The notes: generated by a model from the sequence alone, not told the origin. DNA of 64,000 bases from Larsenimonas salina (GCF_023736155.1 NZ_JAMLJJ010000001.1:62001-126000), one strand, 5' to 3'. Shown: positions 17,534 through 27,529, counted from the stretch's first letter. Numbers and translations: made by a program.

Positions 17534-18115
17534 TTATTTGATGCTGTGCAGCTGGCTCATGGCGCGAGCCGAATCGCCCTGAAGCAGCAGGGGCAGGACA
17601 TCGATCGACGCATCGATGGCGCCATCGATCGATTGTCGCTCGGCTTTTCCGGGGGCGCTGAGGACATGATTGGTGACCAGTTTGGCGTTGCCCGGGTGAT
17701 CGATGCCGAGTCGCAGGCGCATGAACTCGCGGTCGTTGCCTTGAGCGCTGATGATGTCTCGAAGTCCGTTGTGTCCGCCGTGGCCGCCGCCCTGTTTCAG
17801 GCGTGCCTGGCCTGCAGGAATATCGAGCTCATCATGGGCGACAAGAAACGCAGACGTTGGAAGCTTGAAGAACTTGGCCAGGGAGGAAACCGCTTGGCCG
17901 CTGCGGTTCATGAACGTCGTGGGCACCAACAGGTGCAGCTCATGCCCTTGATAGGTGATCTTGGCGTACTGCCCGAAAAACTTTTTCTCGGGTCGCAAGG
18001 GCGTGTTGCACGCCCTTGCGAGTGCTTCGATAAACCAGGCACCTGCATTGTGGCGGGTATGCTCGTACTGTTGGCCTGGGTTGCCCAGGCCGATCAGGGC
18101 TCGAATAGCCGTCAT
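17534..18115 (-). CDS. pth: Peptidyl-tRNA hydrolase
   Basis: Releases peptides from peptidyl-tRNA that has dropped off ribosomes, recycling tRNA. The 193 residues show the family signature [19 protein letters not shown] with the catalytic His (HNAG, about residue 23), substrate-contact Asn in FMNRSGQAV, and [13 protein letters not shown] with the conserved His/Asn. It stands between rplY and ychF, all on the minus strand and closely spaced, a common translation-related operon in gammaproteobacteria. Confidence 0.96.
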   Translation of the reverse strand: MTAIRALIGLGNPGQQYEHTRHNAGAWFIEALARACNTPLRPEKKFFGQYAKITYQGHELHLLVPTTFMNRSGQAVSSLAKFFKLPTSAFLVAHDELDIPAGQARLKQGGGHGGHNGLRDIISAQGNDREFMRLRLGIDHPGNAKLVTNHVLSAPGKAERQSIDGAIDASIDVLPLLLQGDSARAMSQLHSIK

Positions 18116-18135
18116 GCAGGTGTCCTGTTGGTTTA

Positions 18136-18777
18136 TCAGTCTTCGGTGGTGGTGCTTTCGGCGTCGTCGCCTTCGCCTTCACCTTCCGTGCCCTTGTCGG
18201 CATGGGTGATGCTGACGATGCCGTAATCGGACTCTTCGCCGTGGGACAGGGCGACCAGTGTCACGCCTTCCGGCAGCGGGATGTCGGACAGGTGCAGCGT
18301 CTCGCCAAGGCCAAGGCCGGCAACATCGACTTCCAGGTATTCCGGCAGGTTCTTCGGCAGGCAGCTGATTTCGACGTCGTTATTCAGAACGTGAAGTACG
18401 CCGCCTTCGTCCTTGACGCCCTTGCAGGCTTCGTCGTTGGCGAAGTGCAGCGGAACAGTCGTTGTGAGCTCATGCGTGTTGTCGACGCGCATGAAGTCAG
18501 CGTGAGTGATCAGCGGCTTGTACGGGTGACGCTGCAGGTCACGGATGACCACGCTTTCTTTCTGACCGGCGATGTCGAGGACAACGACGGATGAGAAGAA
18601 CGACTCGCTCTCGATGGCCTTGTAGAACGACGGCTTGTCGATGGCGACCGGTTTCGGGGCAGCTTCACCGCCGTAGATGATGGCCGGTACGACATCGCCC
18701 TGGCGACGCAGGCGGCGGCTCGCACCTTTCCCCAGGTCGCTGCGATCTTGAGCTTGCAATGTGAACTGATTGGACAT
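18136..18777 (-). CDS. rplY: 50S ribosomal protein L25 (Ctc-type long form)
   Basis: Binds 5S rRNA in the large ribosomal subunit. At 213 residues it is the long TL5/Ctc type rather than the ~94-residue E. coli form. Residues ~1-95 carry the L25 RNA-binding domain ([34 protein letters not shown]), residues ~100-190 the TL5 beta domain ([20 protein letters not shown]), ending in an acidic tail ([16 protein letters not shown]). Located between prs and pth, with two stem-loops in the 102-base gap after prs, which may affect its expression. Confidence 0.95.
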   Translation of the reverse strand: MSNQFTLQAQDRSDLGKGASRRLRRQGDVVPAIIYGGEAAPKPVAIDKPSFYKAIESESFFSSVVVLDIAGQKESVVIRDLQRHPYKPLITHADFMRVDNTHELTTTVPLHFANDEACKGVKDEGGVLHVLNNDVEISCLPKNLPEYLEVDVAGLGLGETLHLSDIPLPEGVTLVALSHGEESDYGIVSITHADKGTEGEGEGDDAESTTTED

Positions 18778-18808
18778 GATGTAGTTACTCTTTGAGAGGT
18801 AATGAACA

Positions 18809-18866
18809 CGAATACGGATGCCCGCGACCAGGTCATCCGTATTCGTCGCTTCGGCGCGAATGCGCC
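18809..18866 (-). other. Two consecutive stem-loops between prs and rplY
   Basis: CGAATACGGATG (18809-18820) is the exact complement of CATCCGTATTCG (18834-18845), and flanking A18808/T18846 adds a thirteenth pair, around a 13-base loop. Next to it GGCGC (18853-18857) pairs with GCGCC (18862-18866) around GAAT. On the minus strand both follow the prs stop and precede the rplY ribosome site; no T-run follows, so they are not ordinary terminators. Confidence 0.6.
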
Positions 18867-18879
18867 TATCGGTCAGTGA

Positions 18880-19821
18880 TCAATGAAACATGGCACTGAC
18901 GGATTCTTCGTTGCTGACGCGACGGATCGCCTCGGCAATCAACCCAGCCATGCTGAGCTGGCGAATCTTGCCGCTTCGGCGGGCGGCTTCGGACAGCGGG
19001 ATAGTGTCGCCCACGACCAGCTCATCGAGCTTGGACTGGGTGATGTTATCGACCGCGGGGCCGGACAGGATCGGGTGAGTCGCATAGGCGACGACCCGGC
19101 GCGCCTGGTGCTCCTTGAGCGCCTCGGCGGCCTTGCAGAGCGTGCCTGCGGTATCGACCATGTCATCGACCAGAATGCAGGTCCGGTCCTTGATCTCACC
19201 GATGATGTGCATGACCTGGGCCTGGTTGGCCTGCGGGCGACGCTTGTCGATGATGGCGAGATCGGTGTTTAACTGCTTGGCGATGGCGCGAGCGCGCACA
19301 ACGCCGCCGACATCGGGCGAGACCACGACGATGTCGTCGTAGTTCTGGCGTTCGATGTCGTCGAGGAGAATCGGCGAGCCGTAGACGTTATCTACCGGAA
19401 CGTCGAAAAAGCCCTGAATCTGGTCGGCGTGAAGGTCCATGGTCATGACGCGGTCGACGCCTGCCTTGACCATCATGTCGGCCACGACCTTGGCCGAGAT
19501 CGGTACGCGCGCCGAGCGAACGCGGCGGTCCTGACGAGCATAACCGAAGTAGGGAATGACCGCGGTGATGCGCGTGGCCGAGGCACGGCGCAGGGCATCG
19601 ACCATCAGGATCAGTTCCATGATGTTGTCGTTGGTCGGGGAGCAGGTCGACTGCAGGATGAAGACGTCCTTGCCGCGAACGTTTTCATTGATCTCGACGG
19701 CGATTTCTCCATCGCTGAACTGGCCGACTGTTGCATGGCCCAATCGGTTGTCGAGGCATTCTGCAACTTTGCGGGCGAGTTCGGGGTTGGCATTCCCCGC
19801 GAAAACCATCAGTTTAGACAC
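18880..19821 (-). CDS. prs: Ribose-phosphate pyrophosphokinase (PRPP synthase)
   Basis: Makes PRPP from ribose-5-phosphate and ATP, feeding purine, pyrimidine, histidine, tryptophan and NAD synthesis. The 313 residues are the class I length. Visible are the ATP-site RxDRR region ([20 protein letters not shown]), the metal-site stretch [18 protein letters not shown], the flexible loop with KRRP, and the PRPP-binding loop [12 protein letters not shown]. It follows ispE and tRNA-Gln on the same strand, a conserved gammaproteobacterial arrangement, and precedes rplY. Confidence 0.97.
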   Translation of the reverse strand: MSKLMVFAGNANPELARKVAECLDNRLGHATVGQFSDGEIAVEINENVRGKDVFILQSTCSPTNDNIMELILMVDALRRASATRITAVIPYFGYARQDRRVRSARVPISAKVVADMMVKAGVDRVMTMDLHADQIQGFFDVPVDNVYGSPILLDDIERQNYDDIVVVSPDVGGVVRARAIAKQLNTDLAIIDKRRPQANQAQVMHIIGEIKDRTCILVDDMVDTAGTLCKAAEALKEHQARRVVAYATHPILSGPAVDNITQSKLDELVVGDTIPLSEAARRSGKIRQLSMAGLIAEAIRRVSNEESVSAMFH

Positions 19822-19897
19822 GCGTGGCCACCTTTGGACGCTAGTGGAAATCGTAGAGAAATCAGAGCAAGAACGACTGAGTCAGACGCCATTGAAA

Positions 19898-19972
19898 TGG
19901 CTGGGGTACCAGGACTCGAACCTGGGAATGCCGGTACCAGAAACCGGTGCCTTACCACTTGGCTATACCCCA
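19898..19972 (-). tRNA. tRNA-Gln (CTG)
   Basis: 75 nt with encoded CCA. Acceptor TGGGGTA pairs with TACCCCA, discriminator G. The anticodon stem CCGGT/ACCGG encloses loop TTCTGGT, giving CTG. It is embedded between ispE and prs, as in Pseudomonas. No strong separate promoter was seen upstream, so it may be processed from a longer transcript. Confidence 0.94.
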
Positions 19973-19993
19973 ACACGTCGTCTGCCAGTCACA

Positions 19994-20860
19994 TTACCCA
20001 ACCTTGTTTAAGGCAATGTGAAGGGGAGAAGTATTCAAGCCGTTAGCAATAAACGCCTGCCACTGCTGACGGTCACTGCGGGCGTCACGCTCCTGCTGAA
20101 TACGGCGCAGAATGTTATCGGCCTCCTCATGCGACGTCAAGGGGCAGAACACGCATCCGCCGGTACCGGTCAGTCGGGCGGGGCCGAAAGCCGAGAGCCA
20201 GGCAAGAGCGTCATCGATGGCAGGATAGTGCGCACAGACGATGGCCTCGCAGTCGTTGTCACGGCGTGAGAGCGCCTCATCCTTTGAAAGAATCGGGGTT
20301 GCACGTGGCAGGTCCGGGGCGCCGAACACGGTCTTGGTCGATATTTGAGGCCCGGGGTGAAGCACGATGAAGGGAATTTCGGGCAGAGCGATCGCGGTCA
20401 GCCGCTCGCCGACGCCCTCGGCAAAGGCGCTTCGGCCACGAACGAACACGGGCACATCGGCCCCAAGCGTTGCACCGAGTTCGGCCAGTTCATCAAGCGA
20501 CAGGTTCAGCTCCCACAGTGCGTTCAGCCCGACCAAGGTCGTGGCCGCGTTCGAACTGCCGCCACCGATGCCACCGCCCATCGGCAGGCGCTTTTCAAGC
20601 GAGATGTGGGCGCCCTGGGTGCAGCCGGTGTGTCTACGCAGAAGCTTTGCAGCCCGAATGATTAAATTGTCGTGCTCTGCAACGCCTTCGAGGTCCGGCG
20701 TGAGCGTGAGCTCGGAGCCGGAGGCGGCCTCGAAGGTGAGCGTGTCGCCGTGGTCGAGCAGTTGAAACACGGTCTGGAGCAGGTGGTAACCGTCATCGCG
20801 GCGACCCGTAATGTGAAGCATCAGGTTGAGCTTGGCCGGGGCAGGCAGCGTGAGGCTCAT
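19994..20860 (-). CDS. ispE: 4-diphosphocytidyl-2-C-methyl-D-erythritol kinase
   Basis: GHMP kinase of the non-mevalonate isoprenoid pathway, phosphorylating CDP-methylerythritol with ATP. The 288 residues begin MSLTLPAPAKLNLMLHITGR, with the catalytic Lys/Asp pattern of the family, the ATP loop PMGGGIGGGSSNAATTL near residue 95, and GADVPVFVRGRSAFAEGVGE. The ATG at 20860 overlaps the lolB stop as ATGA, which fixes the start; the open frame extends 35 codons further without a ribosome site. It supplies precursors that the crt genes in this window could use. Confidence 0.96.
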   Translation of the reverse strand: MSLTLPAPAKLNLMLHITGRRDDGYHLLQTVFQLLDHGDTLTFEAASGSELTLTPDLEGVAEHDNLIIRAAKLLRRHTGCTQGAHISLEKRLPMGGGIGGGSSNAATTLVGLNALWELNLSLDELAELGATLGADVPVFVRGRSAFAEGVGERLTAIALPEIPFIVLHPGPQISTKTVFGAPDLPRATPILSKDEALSRRDNDCEAIVCAHYPAIDDALAWLSAFGPARLTGTGGCVFCPLTSHEEADNILRRIQQERDARSDRQQWQAFIANGLNTSPLHIALNKVG

Positions 20861-21456
20861 TTCCCGTCCTCGGGCTGCCACTGCGTCACTATCATGACTA
20901 CGCGGAGCTCCCCCTGAACCATGCTGATGCGCCCGGGCAGCCAGAGGCCGTCGACGTTGGTCCACTTGCTATAGGAGATTGTCCAGCCATCCTGTTCAAG
21001 CACTTTGGGAAAGCCGAGTTCATCGCGCTCGATGCTGCTGTCCGAGTGCGGCGCCGGTTCGGCCTTGATCCAGTGATCGAGGGCCGAGACCGGCAGTGAC
21101 CAGCCAAGGCGTGACTGCATCAGCGCCTCGGGCGAGGGCGCGCTGAAGGTGCCTTCGCTGTTGCTCAGACTGACGTTTCCGGGGTCACCGTCAAGGGTCG
21201 TGCGGCCTGCGCCGAAGGGGCCTGTCAGCAGCATGCGGTAGTGCGTACCCGACTGTGTCCAGTCCAGGTTGGCACTTTGATGAGTGTCGGGCGCACTCAG
21301 CGCGACCTTGCCCATCAGTGTCCAGGCATCGAGCGTCTCGATCTGGGTCTGCTGACTCTTCCAGTCGCCCATGTGTCGGGTGCCATTGGGGCCCGGGGCC
21401 TGGGTTGCGCAGCCCGCGATCAGGGCAAAGGCGGCAATAACCATCAGTCGTCGCAT
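20857..21456 (-). CDS. lolB: Outer-membrane lipoprotein insertion factor LolB
   Basis: Outer-membrane lipoprotein that accepts lipoproteins from LolA and inserts them into the outer membrane. The start MRRLMVIAAFALIAGCATQ is a typical lipoprotein signal with lipobox IAGC (Cys residue 16). The rest matches the LolB fold, with LDAWTLMGKVALSAP, ANLDWTQSGTHYRMLLTGPF and W-rich C-terminal strands. Length 199. The in-frame ATG at 21474 adds six polar residues before the signal and is less likely. Translationally coupled to ispE and downstream of the LbcA-like gene. Confidence 0.93.
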   Translation of the reverse strand: MRRLMVIAAFALIAGCATQAPGPNGTRHMGDWKSQQTQIETLDAWTLMGKVALSAPDTHQSANLDWTQSGTHYRMLLTGPFGAGRTTLDGDPGNVSLSNSEGTFSAPSPEALMQSRLGWSLPVSALDHWIKAEPAPHSDSSIERDELGFPKVLEQDGWTISYSKWTNVDGLWLPGRISMVQGELRVVMIVTQWQPEDGK

Positions 21457-21487
21457 GGGGAAATCGCTTCTCATGAGTCAAGGTGGT

Positions 21488-23197
21488 CTAGAGGGTAAGG
21501 TCGGGATAGCGTGACAGCAAGTCGTTTAACGCCGGTGTGTCATCAAAGCGTTGCAGGGCATCGTCGAGCAAACGTCGTGCCTGAGGGCGGTGCTGGTCAA
21601 GCCACAGCGCCTCGATGAGGTGGGCAGCGATCTCATCGTCTGGCGCGTCCATGTAGGCGCGCTTCAAAAGCAGAATGCCATCCCGGTACCGGGCGGCCTT
21701 GATGTAGGCCCATCCGAGACTGTCCTGGATCGCAAAGTGGTTCGGCGCCAGTCGGTGGGCCTGTTCGAGCAGGGCCGTGCCCTTGGCGAGGTGAGGTGTT
21801 CGGGTGATGAGCGTGTAGCCGTAGGCATTGAGCACCCGAGGGCTTTCGGGCGTTCGCTCATGCAGCGCCTCAAGTTCGGCAAGCGCTTTTTGAACCCGAC
21901 CATGATCGAGTGCGTGCATGGCTTTTGTGTAGGCCAGTTCGTCTCGATGCTCGGGCATCTGCTCGATCAGTTCATCGAGCCGACGATCGGCGGCCGAAAA
22001 GGGGGATAGCCGATCGAGCAGGTCCAGTTCGATGTCGACAAGGTTGAGCCAATAGTCGGGATGGGCCTGTTGCTGTTGCTGGATCAGAAGAATCGCCCGG
22101 TCGGACTGGTGCTGCTGAAGCAACACGTTGATGCCTTGCCGGCGCGAGGCGAGAAAGAGCGGGCCTTCCGGTACCGTTAAAAGTGCAGTCAACGCGCGTT
22201 CGGGCGCGTCATTTGCGATGTGGAGTCGGGCGGTCAGAAGGGCGGTGATCCCCTGGTCGCGCTCGTTTCGAGCAGTGCGGGCCTCGGTCACCTTGAAGCC
22301 GGTCTCGACGGCGCGATGGCGAATGGCGTCATCGACCAGGGCGGTGTGAAGCTCGGTGTCGTCGGGGCGAAGTGCCACCAGCCTCTGGGCCGCGGTGGAG
22401 GCCGTTGTGACATCGTGCTGGGCCAGGGCGCTTTGCGTCAGCGCAAGCCACAGGCGAGCGTCGCTGGCATCGCGTTCGACCCCCTCGCGCGCAGCCTGCT
22501 CAGCCTGTTCGGTGTTGCCCCGCGCCTGATGGTACAGCGCGCTGATCAGCCAGAACTCGGGAACCGGCCCCAGCCCGTGTGCCCGCTTGAGCTCAGTCGC
22601 GGCGGCGTCAAGACGCGCTGCACGGACGTTGGCAAGAATGAGTGCAAGGCGTGCATCATGATCGTCAGAGTGCGTGTCGAGGTGATGGGAAAGCTTTGGA
22701 ATAAGCGCCTGTGGCGGCGCACCGCGTTGAATCAGATAGTCGATGAAGTCGACCAGTGCGTATTCCGGTGGCGGCGTCGGGCTTTCCCTCAAATGAATCA
22801 GCGCGTCGAGCGCTGCCGGCCAGTTTTCCTGCGTGCTGTAAAGGTCAGCGAGAATCTGCCAGGGCGTGCTGGTCGCGGGTGCGGCCTCGGACCATAACTC
22901 TGCGCTTTGCAAAAGAAGCGTTTCGTCGCCGCTTTGGCTTGCAAGCTCCGTGGCGCGCTCGAGAAGTGCGGTCGAGGGCGTGTGACGGTTTTGGGCCAGA
23001 TAGGCTCTCGACCCGCCGGTGAAGTCCCCGCGCCTTGCGGAGAGTTCGCCGGAAATAAGGGCTGCGAGGGCGTCGGCTCGAGGTGAGGTACGGGGGCTTT
23101 CCGTCGAGTCGCGTGAGGTCGAAAGCGGGGTGCAGGCACTCAGCGTGGCTCCAAGGCCAATAGCGATTATAGGAAAGAACAATGTGCGAGCCCGCAT
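21488..23197 (-). CDS. TPR-repeat lipoprotein, LbcA-like
   Basis: A 569-residue lipoprotein: signal MRARTLFFPIIAIGLGATL followed by lipobox LSAC. The mature part is a long array of helical TPR-like repeats (for example LWLALTQSALAQHDVTTASTAAQ, LNAYGYTLITRTPHLAKGTALLEQA and AIQDSLGWAYIKAARYRDGIL). Its place between lolB and hemA matches Pseudomonas aeruginosa LbcA, an outer-membrane lipoprotein that activates the C-terminal-processing protease CtpA. That role is inferred here from synteny and architecture. A Prc-type protease gene lies in the same window. The start has GAGG at good spacing, and the gene is divergent from hemA. Confidence 0.85.
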   Translation of the reverse strand: MRARTLFFPIIAIGLGATLSACTPLSTSRDSTESPRTSPRADALAALISGELSARRGDFTGGSRAYLAQNRHTPSTALLERATELASQSGDETLLLQSAELWSEAAPATSTPWQILADLYSTQENWPAALDALIHLRESPTPPPEYALVDFIDYLIQRGAPPQALIPKLSHHLDTHSDDHDARLALILANVRAARLDAAATELKRAHGLGPVPEFWLISALYHQARGNTEQAEQAAREGVERDASDARLWLALTQSALAQHDVTTASTAAQRLVALRPDDTELHTALVDDAIRHRAVETGFKVTEARTARNERDQGITALLTARLHIANDAPERALTALLTVPEGPLFLASRRQGINVLLQQHQSDRAILLIQQQQQAHPDYWLNLVDIELDLLDRLSPFSAADRRLDELIEQMPEHRDELAYTKAMHALDHGRVQKALAELEALHERTPESPRVLNAYGYTLITRTPHLAKGTALLEQAHRLAPNHFAIQDSLGWAYIKAARYRDGILLLKRAYMDAPDDEIAAHLIEALWLDQHRPQARRLLDDALQRFDDTPALNDLLSRYPDLTL

Positions 23198-23285
23198 TTT
23201 CGCCTCGTATATTGAAAGATCAGAATGCTTTGGCGGTGGTGCGTCATCGCGTCAATATTACGGCATCCCAAGGACACGCACGCTA

Positions 23286-23294
23286 TGGTAGAAT
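23286..23294 (+). promoter_or_regulatory. Candidate extended -10 promoter of hemA
   Basis: TGGTAGAAT matches an extended -10 (TGn plus TAGAAT at 23289-23294). No clear -35 lies 17 bases upstream. It would give a leader of about 170 bases before the hemA start. Confidence 0.4.
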
Positions 23295-23469
23295 GTCCGC
23301 TATTTTTCAAGAGCGGGGGCTTGACGTTGCTCCCGATGAGCCGATGATGAACATCTTTTCGAGGGCCGCAATTCCCGAGACCGGTGAGGAGATTTCTCGC
23401 AGTGAACGGTCTGACCGGGGTGAGGCTGGATCGTCTCCCACGACTCGGCGCTTTGAACGACAGGCTACT

Positions 23470-24747
23470 ATGACGCTTCTCGCACTGGGGATCAATCACA
23501 GAACGGCAGCGGTGGATGTGCGTGAAAAGATCGCATTTTCACCGGTCGAGCTGCAGGATGCATTCGTCGAGCTGGCCGCGCTCGAGGGCATCAAGAGCGC
23601 CGTGGTTCTGTCGACCTGCAACCGTACCGAAATCTACTGCATGCTCGCGCACCCTGACGGTGAGGGCGCGATCATCGACTGGCTGAGCGCCTACCACGGT
23701 GTCCCGGCAAGCGACATTTTAGAGTGCAGCTACAGCTACATTGGAAGCGAGGCCGTCCGCCACCTGATGCGGGTGGCGTGCGGGCTCGACTCGATGGTGC
23801 TTGGCGAACCCCAGATTCTCGGTCAAATCAAGGACGCCTATCAAAAGGCGCGCTACCACGAAGCCGTTCATGGGGAGCTCGACAGGCTCTTTCAGCATAC
23901 CTTTTCGATTGCGAAGCAGGTGCGCACCGAGACCGATATCGGTGAACATCCGGTGTCCATTGCCTTTGCCGCGGTCAATCTGGCCAGTCGCATTTTCGAC
24001 GACTTCACGCGCTCGCGGGCGCTGTTGATCGGTGCCGGTGAGACCATTGAGCTGGTTGCGCGCCATCTGCGCGAGGCGGGCATCCAGGGCGTGATCGTTG
24101 CCAACCGCACCCAGGAGCGGGCACAGACGCTTGCGGACGAAGTCGGTGGGGTTGCGATCAGCCTGGAAGAGATTCCGTCTGCGCTGACCTGCGCCGACAT
24201 CGTGATTTCCTCCACGGCAAGCCCACTGCCGATTCTCGGCAAGGGCATGGTCGAGGGGGCGCTCAAGGCGCGCAGGTATCGGCCCATGTTCATGGTCGAC
24301 ATTGCCGTGCCACGAGACATCGAGTCTCAGGTCGGTGACCTTGACGACGTCTTTCTCTATAGCGTCGATGACCTTCACGACGTCATCGAGGAAAACCGAC
24401 GTCAGCGCCAGGCCGCCGCCGATCAGGCCGAGGCGATCATCGCGGACGGTGTGGATACCTGGCAGCACGAGCGCCGCGTTCGAAGCGCCGGCCAGATGAT
24501 CAAGCAGTACCGACTTCAGGCCGAGAGCCTGCGCCGCACCTCCGAGGAGCAGGCGCTTCAGCAGCTGGCTCAGGGCCAGCCTGCCGAAGAAGTCATCCGA
24601 CGTTTATCGCATCAACTCAGCAACAAGCTCTTGCACGGCACCACCAAACGGCTGCGCGACGCCTCGGGGGCCGAGCGACACGACCTCCTGCTGGCTGCCG
24701 AAGAGCTGCTGCTGGACCCGCTAGAGGCAGAACAGGACCCGTCATGA
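23470..24747 (+). CDS. hemA: Glutamyl-tRNA reductase
   Basis: NADPH-dependent reduction of glutamyl-tRNA to glutamate-1-semialdehyde, the committed step of tetrapyrrole synthesis. The 425 residues start [20 protein letters not shown], with the catalytic Cys in [13 protein letters not shown] (about residue 50), [13 protein letters not shown], and the nucleotide-binding stretch [17 protein letters not shown]. The open frame runs 96 codons upstream of 23470, but the family N-terminus and AGG at short distance fix the start. First gene of hemA-prfA-prmC-moeB; its stop overlaps the prfA start. Confidence 0.97.
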   Translation: MTLLALGINHRTAAVDVREKIAFSPVELQDAFVELAALEGIKSAVVLSTCNRTEIYCMLAHPDGEGAIIDWLSAYHGVPASDILECSYSYIGSEAVRHLMRVACGLDSMVLGEPQILGQIKDAYQKARYHEAVHGELDRLFQHTFSIAKQVRTETDIGEHPVSIAFAAVNLASRIFDDFTRSRALLIGAGETIELVARHLREAGIQGVIVANRTQERAQTLADEVGGVAISLEEIPSALTCADIVISSTASPLPILGKGMVEGALKARRYRPMFMVDIAVPRDIESQVGDLDDVFLYSVDDLHDVIEENRRQRQAAADQAEAIIADGVDTWQHERRVRSAGQMIKQYRLQAESLRRTSEEQALQQLAQGQPAEEVIRRLSHQLSNKLLHGTTKRLRDASGAERHDLLLAAEELLLDPLEAEQDPS

Positions 24748-25835
24748 AAGCATCGCTGCGCCAGCGTCTCGATTCGTTCGATGAGCGCTTCGAGGAGCTG
24801 TCGGCTCTTCTCTCCGACCCCGATGTGATCGGTGATCAAAAATCGTTTCGAGCCTATTCCCGCGAGTACGCAGACCTCGAGTCTCTGGTCGAGGCCTGGA
24901 GCCGCTATCGCGGCCTTGAAAGTGATCGGTCGGCGGCCGAAGCCATGCGCCACGACGATGACGCCGACATGCGTGCCATGGCCGAAGACGAGCTTCACGA
25001 ACTGGATGCAGCGCTTGATGCTCAGGAAGCCACGCTCAAGAAGCTGCTGGTGCCGAAAGACCCAAACGATGAGCGGAGCGTGTTCCTCGAGGTTCGCGCC
25101 GGCACCGGCGGTGACGAAGCGGCGCTCTTCGCAGGCGATCTGTTTCGAATGTATTCGCGCTACGGTGAGCTTCAGGGCTGGCGGGTGGAAATCATCAGCC
25201 AGAGCCTTGGCGAGCACGGGGGCTATAAGGAAGTCATCGCGCGGCTCTCCGGTCAGGGAGTCTACGGCCGGCTGAAGTTCGAGTCCGGCGCCCACCGAGT
25301 GCAGCGGGTGCCTGCCACCGAGTCCCAGGGCCGCATCCATACCTCGGCCTGTACGGTTGCCGTCATGCCCGAAGCCGACACCGTCGATGATGTGGAGCTC
25401 AACGCATCCGACCTTCGCGTCGATACCTTTCGCTCGAGTGGCGCAGGCGGCCAGCACGTCAATACTACCGACTCGGCTATCCGAATTACGCACCTGCCGA
25501 CCAACACGGTGGTTGAGTGCCAGGACGAGCGCTCCCAGCACAAGAACCGCGCAAAAGCGATGTCACTGCTGGCGGCGCGACTGAAGCAGTCGGCCGAGAG
25601 CGCCCAGCGCCAACAAAAGGCCGATGAGCGACGCTCGCTGGTGGGCTCGGGCGATCGCAGCGAGCGCATTCGCACCTACAATTTCCCGCAGGGGCGCGTG
25701 ACCGATCACCGCATCAACCTGACGCTCTACAAGCTCAATGACATCGTGGCCGGAACCGAGCTCGGTGAGGTCATCGATGCACTGGTTCAGGAGCATCAGG
25801 CCGACCAGCTTCTGGCCATGCAGCAGGCGTCCTGA
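24744..25835 (+). CDS. prfA: Peptide chain release factor 1
   Basis: Recognises UAA and UAG stop codons and triggers hydrolysis of peptidyl-tRNA. The 363 residues contain the universal GGQ in [20 protein letters not shown] (about residue 230). [20 protein letters not shown] and [20 protein letters not shown] are also RF1-typical. The start ATG overlaps the hemA stop (ATGA), implying translational coupling. Immediately followed by prmC, whose product methylates the GGQ glutamine. Confidence 0.97.
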   Translation: MKASLRQRLDSFDERFEELSALLSDPDVIGDQKSFRAYSREYADLESLVEAWSRYRGLESDRSAAEAMRHDDDADMRAMAEDELHELDAALDAQEATLKKLLVPKDPNDERSVFLEVRAGTGGDEAALFAGDLFRMYSRYGELQGWRVEIISQSLGEHGGYKEVIARLSGQGVYGRLKFESGAHRVQRVPATESQGRIHTSACTVAVMPEADTVDDVELNASDLRVDTFRSSGAGGQHVNTTDSAIRITHLPTNTVVECQDERSQHKNRAKAMSLLAARLKQSAESAQRQQKADERRSLVGSGDRSERIRTYNFPQGRVTDHRINLTLYKLNDIVAGTELGEVIDALVQEHQADQLLAMQQAS

Positions 25836-25842
25836 GGTGGCG

Positions 25843-26697
25843 TTGCCAAGAGTCGATGAGGCGCTCGAGTGCGCCGCGACCCGCCTGCGCGACCGTTCCG
25901 AGAGCGCCCGTCTTGACGTGGAAGTGCTGCTTGCCCATGTGCTGGGTAAAACGCGTACCTGGCTCTACACCTGGAACGACCATGTGCTGACCCAGGTCGA
26001 GTTTGAGACGTTCGAGGCGTTGATTCAGGCGCGGTCTAACGGCGAGCCGGTGGCCTATCTTACCGGCCAGCGCGAATTCTGGGGCCTGATGCTCGGCACC
26101 AACGCCAGTACCCTGATTCCAAGACCCGATACCGAAACGCTGGTTCAGTGCGCCCTGGATGCGATGAGCATCCCAGTGGGCCGTGCGCTTGATCTGGGCA
26201 CCGGCACCGGTGCCGTTGCACTGGCGCTCAAGAGCGAGCGCCCCGGCTGGCAGGTGAGCGCGGTGGACCGCGTCGATGGCGCAGTGGCGCTTGCCCACGA
26301 AAATGCCCGGCGCCTGGGGCTTGAGATTGCGGTCACGCAAAGTGATTGGTTCGAGGCGCTTGCAGGCGAGCGCTTTGACCTGATCGTCTCCAACCCCCCC
26401 TACATCGATGCAAACGATGCCCATCTCGAGCGCGGTGATGTGCGCTTCGAGCCGCATTCGGCCCTGATCGCGTCGAGCGGAGGGTATCGGGATCTCGAGT
26501 ATCTGATCGAGCACGCCCGGGCGCATTTGAACCCTCAAGGCTTTCTGATGCTCGAGCATGGGTTCGCGCAGGGCGAGCGCGTTCGAGGGGCACTCAAACG
26601 CATGGGCTACTCGGCCATTGAAACGCTCAAGGATCTTGCTGGTCAGCCGCGGGTCACGCGCGCGCTCTGGCCGGCACGCAAGGAAACAAGTGAATGA
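25843..26697 (+). CDS. prmC: Release factor glutamine methyltransferase
   Basis: SAM-dependent enzyme that N5-methylates the glutamine of the GGQ motif in release factors. About 284 residues: helical N-terminal domain (DEALECAATRLRDRSESARLD), PVAYLTGQREFWGL, SAM motif LDLGTGTGAVALAL and the catalytic NPPY in DLIVSNPPYID. The start is not an ATG: TTG at 25843 follows GAGG five bases upstream, whereas GTG at 25837 is in frame but crowds that site. The coding frame begins within ten bases of the prfA stop, and its own stop overlaps moeB as ATGA. Confidence 0.93.
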   Translation: MPRVDEALECAATRLRDRSESARLDVEVLLAHVLGKTRTWLYTWNDHVLTQVEFETFEALIQARSNGEPVAYLTGQREFWGLMLGTNASTLIPRPDTETLVQCALDAMSIPVGRALDLGTGTGAVALALKSERPGWQVSAVDRVDGAVALAHENARRLGLEIAVTQSDWFEALAGERFDLIVSNPPYIDANDAHLERGDVRFEPHSALIASSGGYRDLEYLIEHARAHLNPQGFLMLEHGFAQGERVRGALKRMGYSAIETLKDLAGQPRVTRALWPARKETSE

Positions 26698-27449
26698 ACG
26701 ACCAGGAGCTTTTGCGCTACAGCCGCCACATCATGCTGCCCCAGGTCGATATCGACGGTCAGGGTCGGCTGCTTGGCGCGCACGCGCTTATCATCGGCGT
26801 CGGCGGGCTGGGTTCGCCGGCAGCACTTTATCTGGCGGCAAGCGGGGTGGGGCGGCTGACGCTTGTCGATGACGACGTCGTCGAGCTGACCAACCTTCAG
26901 CGCCAGATCGCCCATACCGAGGCTGCGCTGGGTGAGACCAAGGTGGCCTCTGCCTGCGCGCGCGCCAAGGCGCTGAACGGCCAGTGCGTCATCGAGACGG
27001 TGCAGGCGCGCCCCGATGCGGCGCGTCTTTCCGAGCTTGTTCGTGCAGCGGACGTGGTGCTTGATTGCACCGACCGGTTTTCAAGCCGCTACGCCATCAA
27101 TCGTGCCTGCCTCGAGACTGACACGCCGTTGGTGTCTGGTGCGGCCATTCGCTTTTCGGGCCAGCTTGCGGTGTTTGATTTTCGCACCCGCGAGACGCAC
27201 TGTTACGCCTGCCTTTACGGGGACGATGGCAGCGATGAGGCGCTTAGTTGCGCGGAAAGCGGGGTGATCTCGCCACTGGTCGGCGTGATCGGCACCTTTC
27301 AGGCCCTCGAGGCGGTGAAGCTTCTTGCCGGCGCTGGCACATCGGCAAAAGGGCTTTCAAGTTTCGATGGCCTGACCGGCGAGTGGCGTCAGTTCGACGT
27401 CCAGCGTGACCCTGAATGCCCGGTGTGCGCCGCGCACCGACCTGCCTGA
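26694..27449 (+). CDS. moeB: MoeB/ThiF-family adenylyltransferase
   Basis: Activates the C-terminus of the molybdopterin synthase small subunit MoaD (or a similar ubiquitin-like sulfur carrier) by adenylation. The 251 residues show the nucleotide loop IIGVGGLGSPAALYLA, DDDVVELTNLQRQIAH, the adenylation Asp in DVVLDCTDRFSSRYAIN, and the CxxC pairs CYAC and CPVC that hold structural zinc. Position after prmC matches Pseudomonas, where it is annotated moeB. Other cofactor genes are absent nearby, so its carrier partner is not known from this window. Confidence 0.9.
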   Translation: MNDQELLRYSRHIMLPQVDIDGQGRLLGAHALIIGVGGLGSPAALYLAASGVGRLTLVDDDVVELTNLQRQIAHTEAALGETKVASACARAKALNGQCVIETVQARPDAARLSELVRAADVVLDCTDRFSSRYAINRACLETDTPLVSGAAIRFSGQLAVFDFRTRETHCYACLYGDDGSDEALSCAESGVISPLVGVIGTFQALEAVKLLAGAGTSAKGLSSFDGLTGEWRQFDVQRDPECPVCAAHRPA

Positions 27450-27529
27450 TCGGGGCGCTGACGGCCCTGATGTAAACGACATTTTCGCGCTTGCGCTCAT
27501 CGCGCCCGCTGCAGGAGTGGTCTGCCATC

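Noticed and set aside
23182-23469. 96-codon N-terminal extension of hemA
   Set aside because: The family N-terminus begins at 23470; the extension would overlap the divergent lbcA-like start and shows no conserved content.
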